From: Rhodanobacteraceae bacterium
GTDB taxonomy: Bacteria; Pseudomonadota; Gammaproteobacteria; Xanthomonadales; Rhodanobacteraceae
Assembly: GCA_030167125.1 (NCBI GenBank)
Contig: CP126531.1
Location: 1,302,001 to 1,366,000, forward strand
Direction of reading: 5' to 3'
Length of the DNA: 64,000 bases
Shown here: positions 29,342 to 38,360 of the stretch, piece by piece
How positions within the stretch are numbered: the first letter of the stretch is position 1
Layout of the letters: each line of letters begins with the position of its first letter
Notes under the pieces: generated by a model
What the model was told of the DNA's origin: nothing
Database searches by the model: none
Seen by the model: only the letters and a program-made list of their open reading frames with translations
Program-made: the position numbers and the translations under genes

Positions 29342-30124
29342 ATGACGGAACTTTGCCCACACGCGATCCTGTTCGACAGCCACGTGCATCTCGACGCGCC
29401 GGAATTCGACGGCGATCGCGCGAAGGTGCTGCGTGACGCGCGCGCGGCCGGCGTCGCGGAGATGCTGATTCCCGCCGTCAGCGCGGCGGGCTGGCCGAAA
29501 TTGCATGGCTTGTGCGAATCGGAAACAGGCTTGCATCCGGCCTACGGTTTGCATCCGTGTTATCTGGATCAGCATTCCGATCAGGATCTCGCCGCGCTGG
29601 AAGCATGGCTGCGCACCCATCCGGCCGCGGCCGTCGGCGAGTGCGGCCTCGACGACCTGCAGCCCGGCCGTGAACGCCAGTTGCATTTCCTGCGCGGACA
29701 AATGGAAATCGCGCACCGTTTCGACCTGCCGCTGGTGCTGCACGCGCGCCGTGCGTTCGAAGCCGTGATCCTGGAATTGCGCAACTTCGGCAAGCCGCTG
29801 CGCGGCGTGGTGCACAGTTTTTCCGGCAGCGCCGAGCAGGCGCGGCAGTTGGGGAAGCTCGGCTTCCTCGTCGGCATCGGCGGCCCGGTGACGCATGCGC
29901 GCGCGCGCCGGTTGCAGGCCACGGTGGCGGCGCTTCCGGTCGAAAGCCTGTTGCTGGAAACCGACGCGCCCGACCAGCCCGGCGCGCAACACAAGGGCCA
30001 GCGCAACCAGCCGGCGTTCCTGCGCGAAGTGCTGGATTGCGTGGCGGGCTTGCGCGGTGATGATCCCGATGAGCTCGCGCACCGGACGACCGCCAACGCA
30101 CGCCGCCTGTTCCGCCGCGCGTGA
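29342..30124 (+). CDS. TatD-family metal-dependent hydrolase
   Basis: This is a 260-residue TIM-barrel hydrolase of the TatD family. Metal ligands are visible: HVHLD near residue 14, the glutamate in AVGECGLDDL, LVLHARRAFEAV, VHSFSGSAEQA and the terminal LLETDAPDQPG. Relatives are DNases or D-tyrosyl-type deacylases; several act in DNA repair. Here DSHVHLDAPEF replaces the commoner HCHLD start, and the sequence resembles the YjjV subgroup. ATG at 29342 starts the conserved region. It converges with tcdA with only 3 bases between. Confidence 0.88.
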   Translation: MTELCPHAILFDSHVHLDAPEFDGDRAKVLRDARAAGVAEMLIPAVSAAGWPKLHGLCESETGLHPAYGLHPCYLDQHSDQDLAALEAWLRTHPAAAVGECGLDDLQPGRERQLHFLRGQMEIAHRFDLPLVLHARRAFEAVILELRNFGKPLRGVVHSFSGSAEQARQLGKLGFLVGIGGPVTHARARRLQATVAALPVESLLLETDAPDQPGAQHKGQRNQPAFLREVLDCVAGLRGDDPDELAHRTTANARRLFRRA

Positions 30125-30127
30125 ACG

Positions 30128-30904
30128 TCAGGGTTTCGGCTTCAGCAGCATTTCCAGCGCACGCCCGACCGCCGCGAACGCGAACGCGCCCGTGACGTGC
30201 GTGGCCGCGCCGAGGCCGGCGCCGCAGTCCAGCTTCAGCGAATCCGCGCCTTCCGGTCGCGTGCCGCACACGCTGCCGTCGGCCTGTGGGTAGCGCACGT
30301 TTTCCAGCGAGTACACCGCCGGCACGCCGAAGTAGCGGTCGCGGTTCGACGGGAAGCGGAATTCCTGGCGCAGCTTGCGCCGCATCAGGCTGAGCAGCGC
30401 ATCGTGCTCGGTGCGCGAAAGGTCGCGCACGCGGATCATCGTGGGGTCGGTGCGTCCGCCCGCCGAACCACACACGATCAGCGGCAGCTTGCGGCGGCGG
30501 CACCACGCCGTCATTTCCACTTTCACGCGGAATGCGTCGCAGGCGTCCAGCACCAGATCGAAACCGCGATCCAGCAGCTCCGACAAAGTTGTCGGCGTCA
30601 CGAAGCGTTCCACCGGATCGACTTCGAGCGAAGGATTGATGCCGCGCAAGCGCTCAGCCATCACCGCGACCTTGGCTTTGCCGAGGGTGTCGATGAGCGT
30701 GTGCAGTTGCCGGTTCGCGTTGGAGACGCACACCTCGTCGGCATCGATCAGGCTGAGCGAACCGACGCCGCTGCGCGCCAGTGCTTCCGACGCCCACGAA
30801 CCGACGCCGCCCACGCCGACGACCGCAACGCGCGCAGCGGCAAGGCGCGCCACGCTGCCGGCACCGTACAACCGTTCGACGCCGGCGAAACGGGAATCTG
30901 TCAT
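30128..30904 (-). CDS. tcdA: tRNA threonylcarbamoyladenosine dehydratase
   Basis: TcdA (CsdL/YgdL) converts t6A37 in tRNA into its cyclic form ct6A using ATP. The 258-residue E1-like protein has the nucleotide loop VAVVGVGGVGSWASEALARS, IDADEVCVSNANRQLHTL, VLDACDAFRVKVEM and the lysine and arginine pair in RKLRQEF. Length and motif order fit the family. Convergent with the TatD-type gene. Confidence 0.94.
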   Translation of the reverse strand: MTDSRFAGVERLYGAGSVARLAAARVAVVGVGGVGSWASEALARSGVGSLSLIDADEVCVSNANRQLHTLIDTLGKAKVAVMAERLRGINPSLEVDPVERFVTPTTLSELLDRGFDLVLDACDAFRVKVEMTAWCRRRKLPLIVCGSAGGRTDPTMIRVRDLSRTEHDALLSLMRRKLRQEFRFPSNRDRYFGVPAVYSLENVRYPQADGSVCGTRPEGADSLKLDCGAGLGAATHVTGAFAFAAVGRALEMLLKPKP

Positions 30905-30923
30905 CCACCCATGATAGCCGCGG

Positions 30924-31229
30924 TCAGATCCGCACCCGCCCGCGCAGGACGTCCGCGAACATCAACCAGTCGCCCATCAAGCTGTAGACCGGATGCCGGA
31001 ACGTCGCGGGCCTGTTCTTCTCGAACATGAAATGCCCGATCCACGCGCAGCCGTATCCACACACGGGCGCGCCGACCAGCCACCACGGATTGCGCGTCGC
31101 GATCGCGACGATGATCGACGCGATCACCAGCCACGAGCCGAGGAAATGCAGCCGGCGGCAACGGCGGTCGCTGTGCTCGCCGAGATAGAACGGATAGAAC
31201 TCGCGGAAGCTCGCGTACATGCGGCGCAT
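30924..31229 (-). CDS. DUF962 (Mpo1-like) membrane protein
   Basis: This is a protein of about 101 residues. Family pattern: SFREFYPFYLGEHSDRRCRR, then LHFLGSWLVIASIIVAIAT as first helix, and GAPVCGYGCAWIGHFMFEKN, ending HPVYSLMGDWLMFADVL. The yeast member Mpo1 is a dioxygenase in fatty acid alpha-oxidation that uses conserved histidines; those in HFLG, GHF and HPVYS are here. ATGs at 31232, 31229 and 31220 are all possible. The gene starts directly after the cspA terminator, leaving almost no leader. Confidence 0.85.
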   Translation of the reverse strand: MRRMYASFREFYPFYLGEHSDRRCRRLHFLGSWLVIASIIVAIATRNPWWLVGAPVCGYGCAWIGHFMFEKNRPATFRHPVYSLMGDWLMFADVLRGRVRI

Positions 31230-31244
31230 CATCCCACCAAACAA

Positions 31245-31270
31245 AAAACCCCGCATCGCTGCGGGGTTTT
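31245..31270 (-). terminator. Intrinsic terminator of the cold-shock gene
   Basis: On the minus strand a stem ccccgca/tgcgggg with a 4-base loop (31249-31266) is followed by six T residues. It ends only about a dozen bases before the DUF962 start codons. Confidence 0.85.
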
Positions 31271-31293
31271 CGTGTTGCGTTGGCAACGATGGC

Positions 31294-31503
31294 TCAGGCG
31301 GGCTGGACCTGGTCGGCCTGCAGGCCCTTCGGGCCCTGCACGACGTTGAAGGTGACCTTCTGGCCTTCCTGCAGGGACTTGAAGCCGGTGCCGACGATCG
31401 CGCGGAAATGCACGAACACGTCTTCACCGTTTTCACGGCTGATGAAACCGAAGCCCTTGGCATCGTTGAACCATTTCACGGTGCCGGTCTGACGCTCCGA
31501 CAT
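31294..31503 (-). CDS. Cold-shock (CspA-family) RNA chaperone
   Basis: This 69-residue single cold-shock domain protein binds single-stranded RNA and prevents secondary structure. RNP1 is KGFGFI, RNP2 is DVFVHF, and [11 protein letters not shown] is the usual N-terminal strand. AAGGAG stands 7 bases before the ATG. About 230 bases upstream are gene-free and would hold the promoter and the long leader typical of cold-shock genes. Whether it is cold induced cannot be told from sequence. Confidence 0.96.
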   Translation of the reverse strand: MSERQTGTVKWFNDAKGFGFISRENGEDVFVHFRAIVGTGFKSLQEGQKVTFNVVQGPKGLQADQVQPA

Positions 31504-31736
31504 AACTGACTCCTTACTACTCGATTGGTTGAGAAACTGCGCACTTGCGTGCACAACTTGAAGCACTGACTAGCGAGAGTGAAGACAGCGATGCGATCGT
31601 CGAACGGTCAGCAACCGGCCCCAAACAAGCCACCCCCGAATGGCCTGGCTAACTCAGCGGCGCGATCGTACAGCAGTTTTGCCCCCAAACGCCAGTGCGG
31701 CGACAGCAACCGGCCCGGGTTGGTTCCCGCGCGTCA

Positions 31737-32021
31737 TTATTCGCCGCCGTTTCGGCGCCGCAAGGCCTCCTCGATGCCGACCAGCGCCGCCAACGCGCCG
31801 CTCAGGACCAGCGCGGCCAGGCCATAACCGATCAGTCCGAGCACCGCTCCCAGCGCCAGCGGCACGGAGGCAGCGTGCGAAACCGCAGCGGTGATCGCGT
31901 AGGCAACGCCGGCGGCGATCAGCAGGATACCGATCCACGCGATCACTCGCGCCGTGGCGAGCGCGAGCCCGAGATGGCGGGTTTGCAGGTTCCGGTACGG
32001 CAGCCAGCGGCGTGGTTCCAT
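31737..32021 (-). CDS. Small membrane protein of unknown function
   Basis: This 94-residue protein has two or three hydrophobic helices (ARVIAWIGILLIAAGVAYAI, and a second, LALGAVLGLIGYGLAALVLS) and a charged C terminus RRRNGG. No family was recognised. A basic N terminus (RRWLPYRNLQTRHL) suggests it faces the cytoplasm. It lies 18 bases from the stop of the M14-peptidase gene and is read in the same direction, so it may be the second gene of that unit. Confidence 0.55.
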   Translation of the reverse strand: MEPRRWLPYRNLQTRHLGLALATARVIAWIGILLIAAGVAYAITAAVSHAASVPLALGAVLGLIGYGLAALVLSGALAALVGIEEALRRRNGGE

Positions 32022-32039
32022 CAGCGGTTCTCTGTGTGA

Positions 32040-34799
32040 TTACAACCCATCGTAGTGCGTCACCGCATTGAAAAACATCCGGTAGCTGCCGATGGTTTCA
32101 CCGCGCCAGATCGGATTGTTCGCGAACAGCAGCACGTGGCCCTTGCCGTAGCGCGCGTCAACCACGGCGGCGTGCCCAGCCATTGCCCCGCCGTTGTCCA
32201 GCAGGCCCGAAATCAGCAAGTCGTCCGCGTCGGCCCAACGCGCGATCACCAGAGGCCGGTCACCCCTCGGAATCACGAAGGGATTGTTGCGCGCCTGCTC
32301 GGCATTCAGGGGAATGGCTTGCCACGGCTTCACGTCCGGCAATTCGGGCGGCGCCTGGTACGGGCGGCCTTCCGGCATGTCGGCATCGTCGGGGCCGCCG
32401 CGGCCGGTCGGGCGCTGGTAGTCCTTCGCCGTGACGAGGCCGCGATTGCCGATGGTCTGGTCGGCGACATCGAAGGACATGCCGCTGGAACTGTAGAGTG
32501 CGAACGAGCTGTCGTAGCCGGCCGCGATCGGACTGTTCCTGTCCACCAGGTTCGCGCGCAGCACGCTGCCAACCACGCGCAGATCCCCGGCCTTGCTTTC
32601 CGAAACGCCCGGCGCGAGGCCGACGTCGATGGCGAAGCGCGCGGTGTCTTCCGAGGTGACCAGCAGTCCGCCTTCGGCGACGAAGCGTTTCAGGTTGGCG
32701 ACGCCGGTTTCACCCAGACCCGGGCGGATGTCCGGGGTCGAATCGATGCGCCCGAGATTGGGCGTGAGTTCGGTTTTTTCCCACGGCATCGGATTGCCGT
32801 ACATGGGCAGGCCATCGACGATCAGCTTGGTGTTGGCGTAGCCGATCGGCCCGAACAGGATCACGTCGTACTTCGCGCGCAGGTTCGGCTCGCGCGAGAC
32901 GTCCTGGGTGCTGATGTAGGTGTAGGGCACGTGCAGCTTGTCCAGCGCCATCCGCCACCAGCCTTCGGTTTGCGTCGAAAGCCAGGTGTGCATCAGCGCG
33001 ATGCGCGGCACGCGGCCTTGCACACCCAATGACGCGAGCGAGAACGCCGGCTGGTCGAAATCACCCTGCACTTCCGTCATCGGCACCTTCAGCACCAAGG
33101 TATCGACCACGCGCGCGACATCCACGCCGAACAGGTCGCCGAACGACCAGCCGGTGTCGTCGTAGGGATGCTTCTGCGGATCGTCGGGCGACCAGTACTG
33201 GCGATCCAGCAAGGTATCGGCGATGCGCGAATACGGCTGGTCCATCCGCACGATCCAGCTTCCCGCCGGGAACGTGCGCTTCGTCGTCGCAACTTTGGGC
33301 GGCACGTTCGAACCTGCGGCCTTGTCCTTCGACTTGCCGCTGTCGCTGCTTTCCGTGTCGTCCGCCACCTCGACGGTGAACGGCGCGCTGGCGCGGCTGA
33401 TCTCGACGTGCTGCAAATGCAGCGCGTGCAGCAGGTGCATCTGCGCGCCCTTGTCCTTTTCGCTGCCTGTGAGCACGTAAGCGGCCGGCCCGGCGAGCTG
33501 CGGCTTCTCGATCGAGCGCCTGGACTTCTGCCAGAAATTGTCGAGGAAGTGCTGGCCGTTTTGCGCGAAGTAGTACAGCGCCGTCAGCAGGCCCGATTGT
33601 TCGTAATTGTTGTTGTCGCGCTGCGACCACAGCACCTTGGGCAGCGGCGGGTTGGGCTTGTACCAGGTGCGCGCGTATTCGTCGGGATCGAGGATGCGCT
33701 CCTCGGTATCGGCGCCGCCGTTGCCGAAGGTTTCGTACAGGCGGCTGATGCCGTTGTGCATCGCCGCGATGAACATCAGGTACCCCGGACTCCAGGTATC
33801 GAAGTTGCCGTGCGTGAACACGCCGGGCAGGCCGAGCTTGGTCAACTGCTCGACATTGTTCCAGCCGATCTGCTGCCATTCGCTGGTAAGGATCGGATCG
33901 ATCCATGCGTTGTACGGACCATCGCCGACCGTGTTGTCGTAGAGGAACGGCACCGACTCGTGAAGGTCATGCAGCACCTGCGCGTGCCAATCGACGTAGG
34001 TGTTCAGCACGTTTTTCGTGAGGTCGAGCGTAACCCCCATTGCATCGCGGTTGTTGTCGTGCGCGACATAGTGGCCCCAGTAGAGCAAGTGCGGATAGTT
34101 CTCGCCGGGATGCGCGCGGTGCCACTTGTAAAGGTCGACCATCCGGTCGCGGCCGTCGACTTCCACGACCGGCGTGATCAGGGTGACCATGTGCGAGCGG
34201 ATGTACTGGATGTACGGCGCGTCGTCCACCGCCAGCCGGTAACCCAGTTCCATCAGCGCGGTGGGCGCGCCGGTTTCGGTCGAATGGATGGTGCCGGTGA
34301 TGTAGTACACCGGCACCGATTGCTTGATGAGCGCCGCGGCTTTCGCGTCATCCATGCCGAGCTTGCGCGGATCGGCCAGTTGCGCGAGGCGCGCCTTGTT
34401 GGCGTCCAGGTCCTTCATCAGCGATTCGTCGGCGATCGCCACCGCGATCATCTCGCGGCCTTCCTCGGTATGGCCGATCGTGAAGACCTTCACCCGCGGC
34501 GTGGCCTTGGCCAGCATCCGGAAGTAGCGATACACGTCTTCCGCATACGGCAGCATGTTGGGCGCGCCCGCGACGTCGCCCAGCACGGCTTCCGGCGTCG
34601 GCACTGTTTGCGACGCCGGCAGGTAATCGGCCAGCGGGGTATTGAAGTCGGCCTGCGTGGTGTACTTGGCAATTTTCGCGGTGTACGCCTGATCGACCGG
34701 CTGATCCGGATCGCGCGCATACGGATTGTTCGCGGCAGCGAACGCCGTGCCGCACGTCGCCAACGCCAGCCACGCCAGACCTGTCGCAATGCGCCGCAT
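32040..34799 (-). CDS. Secreted M14-family metallocarboxypeptidase, 919 residues
   Basis: This exported protein has a signal peptide (ATGLAWLALATCGTAFAAA). The N-terminal 350 residues are a zinc carboxypeptidase domain: the H-x-x-E zinc pair H172/E175 (TGTIHSTETGAPT), VVEVDGRDRMVDLYKWHRA, HDNNRDAMGV and HAQVLHDLHESVPFLYDN. About 500 further residues follow, ending in a beta-rich domain with a Lys/Ser/Asp linker (TESSDSGKSKDKAAG). Long proteins of this kind are common in xanthomonads and Bacteroidetes, probably used in peptide scavenging. Substrate not known. Confidence 0.88.
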   Translation of the reverse strand: MRRIATGLAWLALATCGTAFAAANNPYARDPDQPVDQAYTAKIAKYTTQADFNTPLADYLPASQTVPTPEAVLGDVAGAPNMLPYAEDVYRYFRMLAKATPRVKVFTIGHTEEGREMIAVAIADESLMKDLDANKARLAQLADPRKLGMDDAKAAALIKQSVPVYYITGTIHSTETGAPTALMELGYRLAVDDAPYIQYIRSHMVTLITPVVEVDGRDRMVDLYKWHRAHPGENYPHLLYWGHYVAHDNNRDAMGVTLDLTKNVLNTYVDWHAQVLHDLHESVPFLYDNTVGDGPYNAWIDPILTSEWQQIGWNNVEQLTKLGLPGVFTHGNFDTWSPGYLMFIAAMHNGISRLYETFGNGGADTEERILDPDEYARTWYKPNPPLPKVLWSQRDNNNYEQSGLLTALYYFAQNGQHFLDNFWQKSRRSIEKPQLAGPAAYVLTGSEKDKGAQMHLLHALHLQHVEISRASAPFTVEVADDTESSDSGKSKDKAAGSNVPPKVATTKRTFPAGSWIVRMDQPYSRIADTLLDRQYWSPDDPQKHPYDDTGWSFGDLFGVDVARVVDTLVLKVPMTEVQGDFDQPAFSLASLGVQGRVPRIALMHTWLSTQTEGWWRMALDKLHVPYTYISTQDVSREPNLRAKYDVILFGPIGYANTKLIVDGLPMYGNPMPWEKTELTPNLGRIDSTPDIRPGLGETGVANLKRFVAEGGLLVTSEDTARFAIDVGLAPGVSESKAGDLRVVGSVLRANLVDRNSPIAAGYDSSFALYSSSGMSFDVADQTIGNRGLVTAKDYQRPTGRGGPDDADMPEGRPYQAPPELPDVKPWQAIPLNAEQARNNPFVIPRGDRPLVIARWADADDLLISGLLDNGGAMAGHAAVVDARYGKGHVLLFANNPIWRGETIGSYRMFFNAVTHYDGL

Positions 34800-34899
34800 G
34801 TCCCCGCTCCGCCTGGTTGCAATCGTGCAAGCGTAGCCAAATTCAACGCATCGCGGGGGGTGTCGAAAGGCATGGTGGGAGATCGCCGCAAGAACCGTC

Positions 34900-35892
34900 T
34901 CAATCGCAGGTCAACCATTGCACGCTGAACTGCCGGGCCGGGTCGGTCCAGACGTCCGCGACGCGCAGGCCGGCGCGCGCGGCGAAGCGGGCAAATCCGT
35001 CCAGCGTGTATTTGCAACTCAGCTCCACCCGCATCACCTCGCCTGCCGCGAAATGGAACGTGCGGCCACCGATGTGCACGTCCTGCTCGCGCCGGCTGAC
35101 GATGTCGGTTTCGATGCGCTCCGCCAAGGGATGCCAGCGCGCGCGATGGCGAAAACCGCCGAGGTCGAAATCCGCGCCCAATTCGCGGTTCATCCGCACC
35201 AGCAGGTTGAGGGTGAACTCCGCGGTGACGTTTGCCGCATCGTTGTAGGCGGCTTCCAGTGCCGTCTTGTCCTTCACCAGATCGATCCCGATCAGCACGC
35301 CGCCATCCAGCACGCCGCCGCCCTGCCCGGCTTCGCCGCGCATCTGGCGCAGCAGGCGCAGTGCCTCGTCCGGCCCGAAATTGCCCAGCGTCGACCCGGG
35401 GAAATACACGACGGTCTGCCTCGGTGCGCGCGCCGCGCGCGGCAGCTTGATGGGCTGCGTGAAGTCCGCGCACACCGGCAGCATTTCGATGTCCGGGAAC
35501 TCGCGTTCGAGCCGGCCCACGCTTTCCGCCAGCGCGCTGCGCGAGATTTCCACCGGAACGTAGGCCACCGGCGATTCGAGATTGCGCAGCAGCAGGCGCG
35601 TCTTCAGGCCGCTGCCGCTGCCGTACTCGACCAGGCGCACGTCCGGACCCAGCGCCGCGGCGATCGCGTCGACGTGATCGCGCATGATCGAAAGCTCGAC
35701 CCGCGTCGGGTAGTACTCGGGCTGCTCGCAGATGCGCTCGAACAAGGCCGAGCCGCGCGTGTCGTAAAAGTATTTCGATGACAAACGCTTCGGCGATCTC
35801 GAAAGTCCGGCCAGCGCGTCAGCCGACAGATCTTCTCCCGGTTGGCGGTCGTCCAGATGGTATGCGCGCAAAGCCCACGGATTCGTTTTCAT
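34900..35892 (-). CDS. egtD: L-histidine N-alpha-methyltransferase
   Basis: EgtD trimethylates histidine to hercynine with S-adenosylmethionine, the first step of ergothioneine synthesis. The 330-residue protein has the family N terminus RLSSKYFYDTRGSALFERI, the SAM-binding VRLVEYGSGSGLKTRLLLRN, and VYFPGSTLGNF. The C-terminal domain has the FHFAAGEVMRVELSCKY region that closes the active site. The ATG overlaps the egtB stop (ATGA), so the two are translationally coupled. No egtA, egtC or egtE is visible nearby. Confidence 0.95.
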   Translation of the reverse strand: MKTNPWALRAYHLDDRQPGEDLSADALAGLSRSPKRLSSKYFYDTRGSALFERICEQPEYYPTRVELSIMRDHVDAIAAALGPDVRLVEYGSGSGLKTRLLLRNLESPVAYVPVEISRSALAESVGRLEREFPDIEMLPVCADFTQPIKLPRAARAPRQTVVYFPGSTLGNFGPDEALRLLRQMRGEAGQGGGVLDGGVLIGIDLVKDKTALEAAYNDAANVTAEFTLNLLVRMNRELGADFDLGGFRHRARWHPLAERIETDIVSRREQDVHIGGRTFHFAAGEVMRVELSCKYTLDGFARFAARAGLRVADVWTDPARQFSVQWLTCD

Positions 35893-37160
35893 GCGTCCTT
35901 CGCCAATCGCAACCCGCTGAACTGCCAGCGCGCCGCCGGTTGAAAGAAGTTGCGATAGCTCGCGCGCACGTGTCCGGCCCGCGTCGCGCACGAACCGCCG
36001 CGCAACACCCATTGCCCGCACATGAACTTGCCGTTGTATTCGCCGAGCGCACCGGCGGCGGGCTTGTAGCCCGGATAGCCGACGTAGGGGCTGGACGTCC
36101 ATTCCCACACGTCGCCGAGCATCTGCGCCGGGTCCGCACGATCGCCTTGCGCCGGCAGCGGGCGCAACGCACCGGAATCTGCGAAATTGCCCTCGACCGG
36201 AATGCCCTGCGCCAGCGCTTCCCATTCGAACTCGGTCGGCAGGCGCGCGTTCGCCCATCGCGCGAACGCGTCGGCTTCGAAGAAGCTGACGTGACAAACC
36301 GGAGCCGCCGGGTCGAGCGGTTGCCGGCCGCCCAGCGTGAAGCTCGTCTCCAGCGCGTCATCCCAATACAGCGGATGCGACCAGCCCTCGCGCCGCACGC
36401 TGTCCCAGCCTTCCGACAACCATAGCGCGGGATTGCGATAACCGCCGTCGTCGATGAACTCGCGAAATTCGGCGTTGGTCACGCAACGGTTGGCGATCGC
36501 GTGCGGATGCAGCAGTTCGCGATGTCGCGGCGACTCGTTGTCGTAGGCGAAGCCCTCACCGGCATGGCCGATCTCGACGATGCCGCAGCGTCCGGCGATG
36601 AAGTGCAGCGGCACGGATTTCGCTTTCGCAATCGGCGGCACCTCGCGATACGCCGGCTGCAGCGGATTCAAGGAGAACAGGTGCAGGATGTCAGTGAGCA
36701 GCAATTCCTGGTGCTGCTGTTCGTGGTTCAATCCCAACGTGACGCGTTCCATGACATCGCGATCGTCACCGCGTCGGCGCAGCAGTGCGACCATCGCATT
36801 GTCGACATGGACGCGATAAGCGAGGACTTCCTTCAGCGTCGGCCGCGTCAGCAATCCACGTTGCGGCCGCGCATGCATCGGTCCGACGCTTTGGTAGTAG
36901 GAATTGAACAGGAAGTCCCAGCTAGCGCGGAAACGCCGATAGCCGGGGTCGAAATGCGCGAGCAGGAACTCCTCGAAAAACCAGGTGGTGTGCGCGAGAT
37001 GCCATTTCGCTGGGCTGGCATCGGGCATGGATTGCGCGACCGTGTCTTCAGGCGCCAGCGTGGCGCACAAGGCCTGCGTCGCGCCGCGCACGCGCCGGTA
37101 ATTCGAACCGGCGTCCGCGGGCTCGTGGCGATAGCCACTCGGCTGGGGCTGGGCGGACAT
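35889..37160 (-). CDS. egtB: Ergothioneine sulfoxide synthase
   Basis: EgtB is a non-haem iron enzyme joining hercynine to cysteine or gamma-glutamylcysteine with oxygen. The 423-residue protein has a DinB-like N-terminal domain with the iron histidines (H54/H57 region in KWHLAHTTWFFEEF, and H146/H150 in NHEQQHQELLLTDI) and a C-terminal formylglycine-enzyme-like domain (LPTEFEWEALAQG, GDVWEWTSSPYVGYPGY, RGGSCATR). The first step of the EgtB-EgtD core route is encoded just downstream. Which thiol donor is used cannot be decided from the sequence alone. Confidence 0.95.
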   Translation of the reverse strand: MSAQPQPSGYRHEPADAGSNYRRVRGATQALCATLAPEDTVAQSMPDASPAKWHLAHTTWFFEEFLLAHFDPGYRRFRASWDFLFNSYYQSVGPMHARPQRGLLTRPTLKEVLAYRVHVDNAMVALLRRRGDDRDVMERVTLGLNHEQQHQELLLTDILHLFSLNPLQPAYREVPPIAKAKSVPLHFIAGRCGIVEIGHAGEGFAYDNESPRHRELLHPHAIANRCVTNAEFREFIDDGGYRNPALWLSEGWDSVRREGWSHPLYWDDALETSFTLGGRQPLDPAAPVCHVSFFEADAFARWANARLPTEFEWEALAQGIPVEGNFADSGALRPLPAQGDRADPAQMLGDVWEWTSSPYVGYPGYKPAAGALGEYNGKFMCGQWVLRGGSCATRAGHVRASYRNFFQPAARWQFSGLRLAKDA

Positions 37161-37246
37161 GCGCGGGTCACCTCGATGCGACGCGGCGTCAGCTACCCTA
37201 CACGCCGAAGTCTTAATTGAAACAATCCGCTCGTTCAGCCAGTGTG

Positions 37247-38338
37247 ATGATCATGAAGATGAAGCCTTTCGATGTCATCGATGAGCGCGACATCGCGCCG
37301 CAAAATCTCGAACACGCATCCGCGTTGCCCGCGCACTTCTACCGCGGCGCCGAAAGCTTCGAACGCGATCGCCGCGCGGTGTTCGCGCATGGCTGGCAAT
37401 GGCTGGCGCGTGCCGATCAGCTTGCAGCTGCCGGCGACCACGTCGTCGCGGACGTCGCCGGCGTGCCGCTGCTGCTGGTGCGCGGTGAGGACGGCACACT
37501 GCGCGCGCTGCACAACGTCTGCCGCCATCGCGCCGGCCCGCTCGCGCTATGCGATGGCCACGGCGCCAAACGTCTGCGCTGCCACTACCACGGTTGGAGC
37601 TATGCGCTGGATGGCCGTCTGCTCAGCGCCACCGAAATGGATGGCGCCTGCGATTTCGACGTGGCCTCGGTGCATTTGCCGCAAGCGCACGTGGCCGAAT
37701 GGCGCGGCCTGGTGTTCGCCGCGCTCGATCCCGTGGTGCCGTTCGCGGAGGTGATGGAAGGCATCGATGCGCGGCTCGGCCAACGACCCCTCGACCGCTA
37801 TGTCTTCCATCGCCATTACGCCTACGACATCGCCTGCGACTGGAAGACCTACATCGACAACTATCTCGAGGGCTACCACGTGCCGCACATCCATCCGGAA
37901 TTGAACCGGATGCTGGATTACCGCGATTACGTGGTCGAAACCGCGCGCTGGCATTCGTTGCAACACAGCCCGCTCGCGAGCGATGCGGCGCTGTACGGCG
38001 ACGGCGAAGCGCTGTACTGGTTCGTGTGGCCCAACACACTGCTCAACGTACTGCCCGACCGGATGCAAACGAATCGCGTGCTTCCGCTGGCACGGGGGCA
38101 TTGCCGCGTGACATTCGACTATTTCTATCCGCCGGACACGGCCGACATCGAATCACGCCACGCCAGCGATCACGCCTTCAGCGACCTCGTGCAGCGCCAA
38201 GACGTGGACATGTGCGAAATCGTGCAGCGCGGCCTGGAATCCGGCACGTACCGCGCGGGCCGGCTGAATCCGAAACGCGAAAACGGCGTGCACCACTTCC
38301 ACGAATTGCTGCGCGAGGCCTACCGCGCCGCGCGTTGA
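37247..38338 (+). CDS. Rieske non-haem iron oxygenase, alpha subunit
   Basis: This 363-residue protein has a Rieske 2Fe-2S domain (C92, H94 in CRHRAGPLA; C112, H115 in CHYHGWSYAL) and a catalytic domain with the iron facial triad in DNYLEGYHVPHIHPEL. It resembles the choline monooxygenase and carnitine monooxygenase (CntA) group more than ring-hydroxylating dioxygenases. The oxidoreductase partner is not in the window, so it must use one from elsewhere. Several ATGs lie near 37247 without a clear ribosome site. Divergent from egtB, so it may share a promoter region. Confidence 0.85.
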   Translation: MIMKMKPFDVIDERDIAPQNLEHASALPAHFYRGAESFERDRRAVFAHGWQWLARADQLAAAGDHVVADVAGVPLLLVRGEDGTLRALHNVCRHRAGPLALCDGHGAKRLRCHYHGWSYALDGRLLSATEMDGACDFDVASVHLPQAHVAEWRGLVFAALDPVVPFAEVMEGIDARLGQRPLDRYVFHRHYAYDIACDWKTYIDNYLEGYHVPHIHPELNRMLDYRDYVVETARWHSLQHSPLASDAALYGDGEALYWFVWPNTLLNVLPDRMQTNRVLPLARGHCRVTFDYFYPPDTADIESRHASDHAFSDLVQRQDVDMCEIVQRGLESGTYRAGRLNPKRENGVHHFHELLREAYRAAR

Positions 38339-38360
38339 ACGCGGCGTGGCAGCCCGGGAT

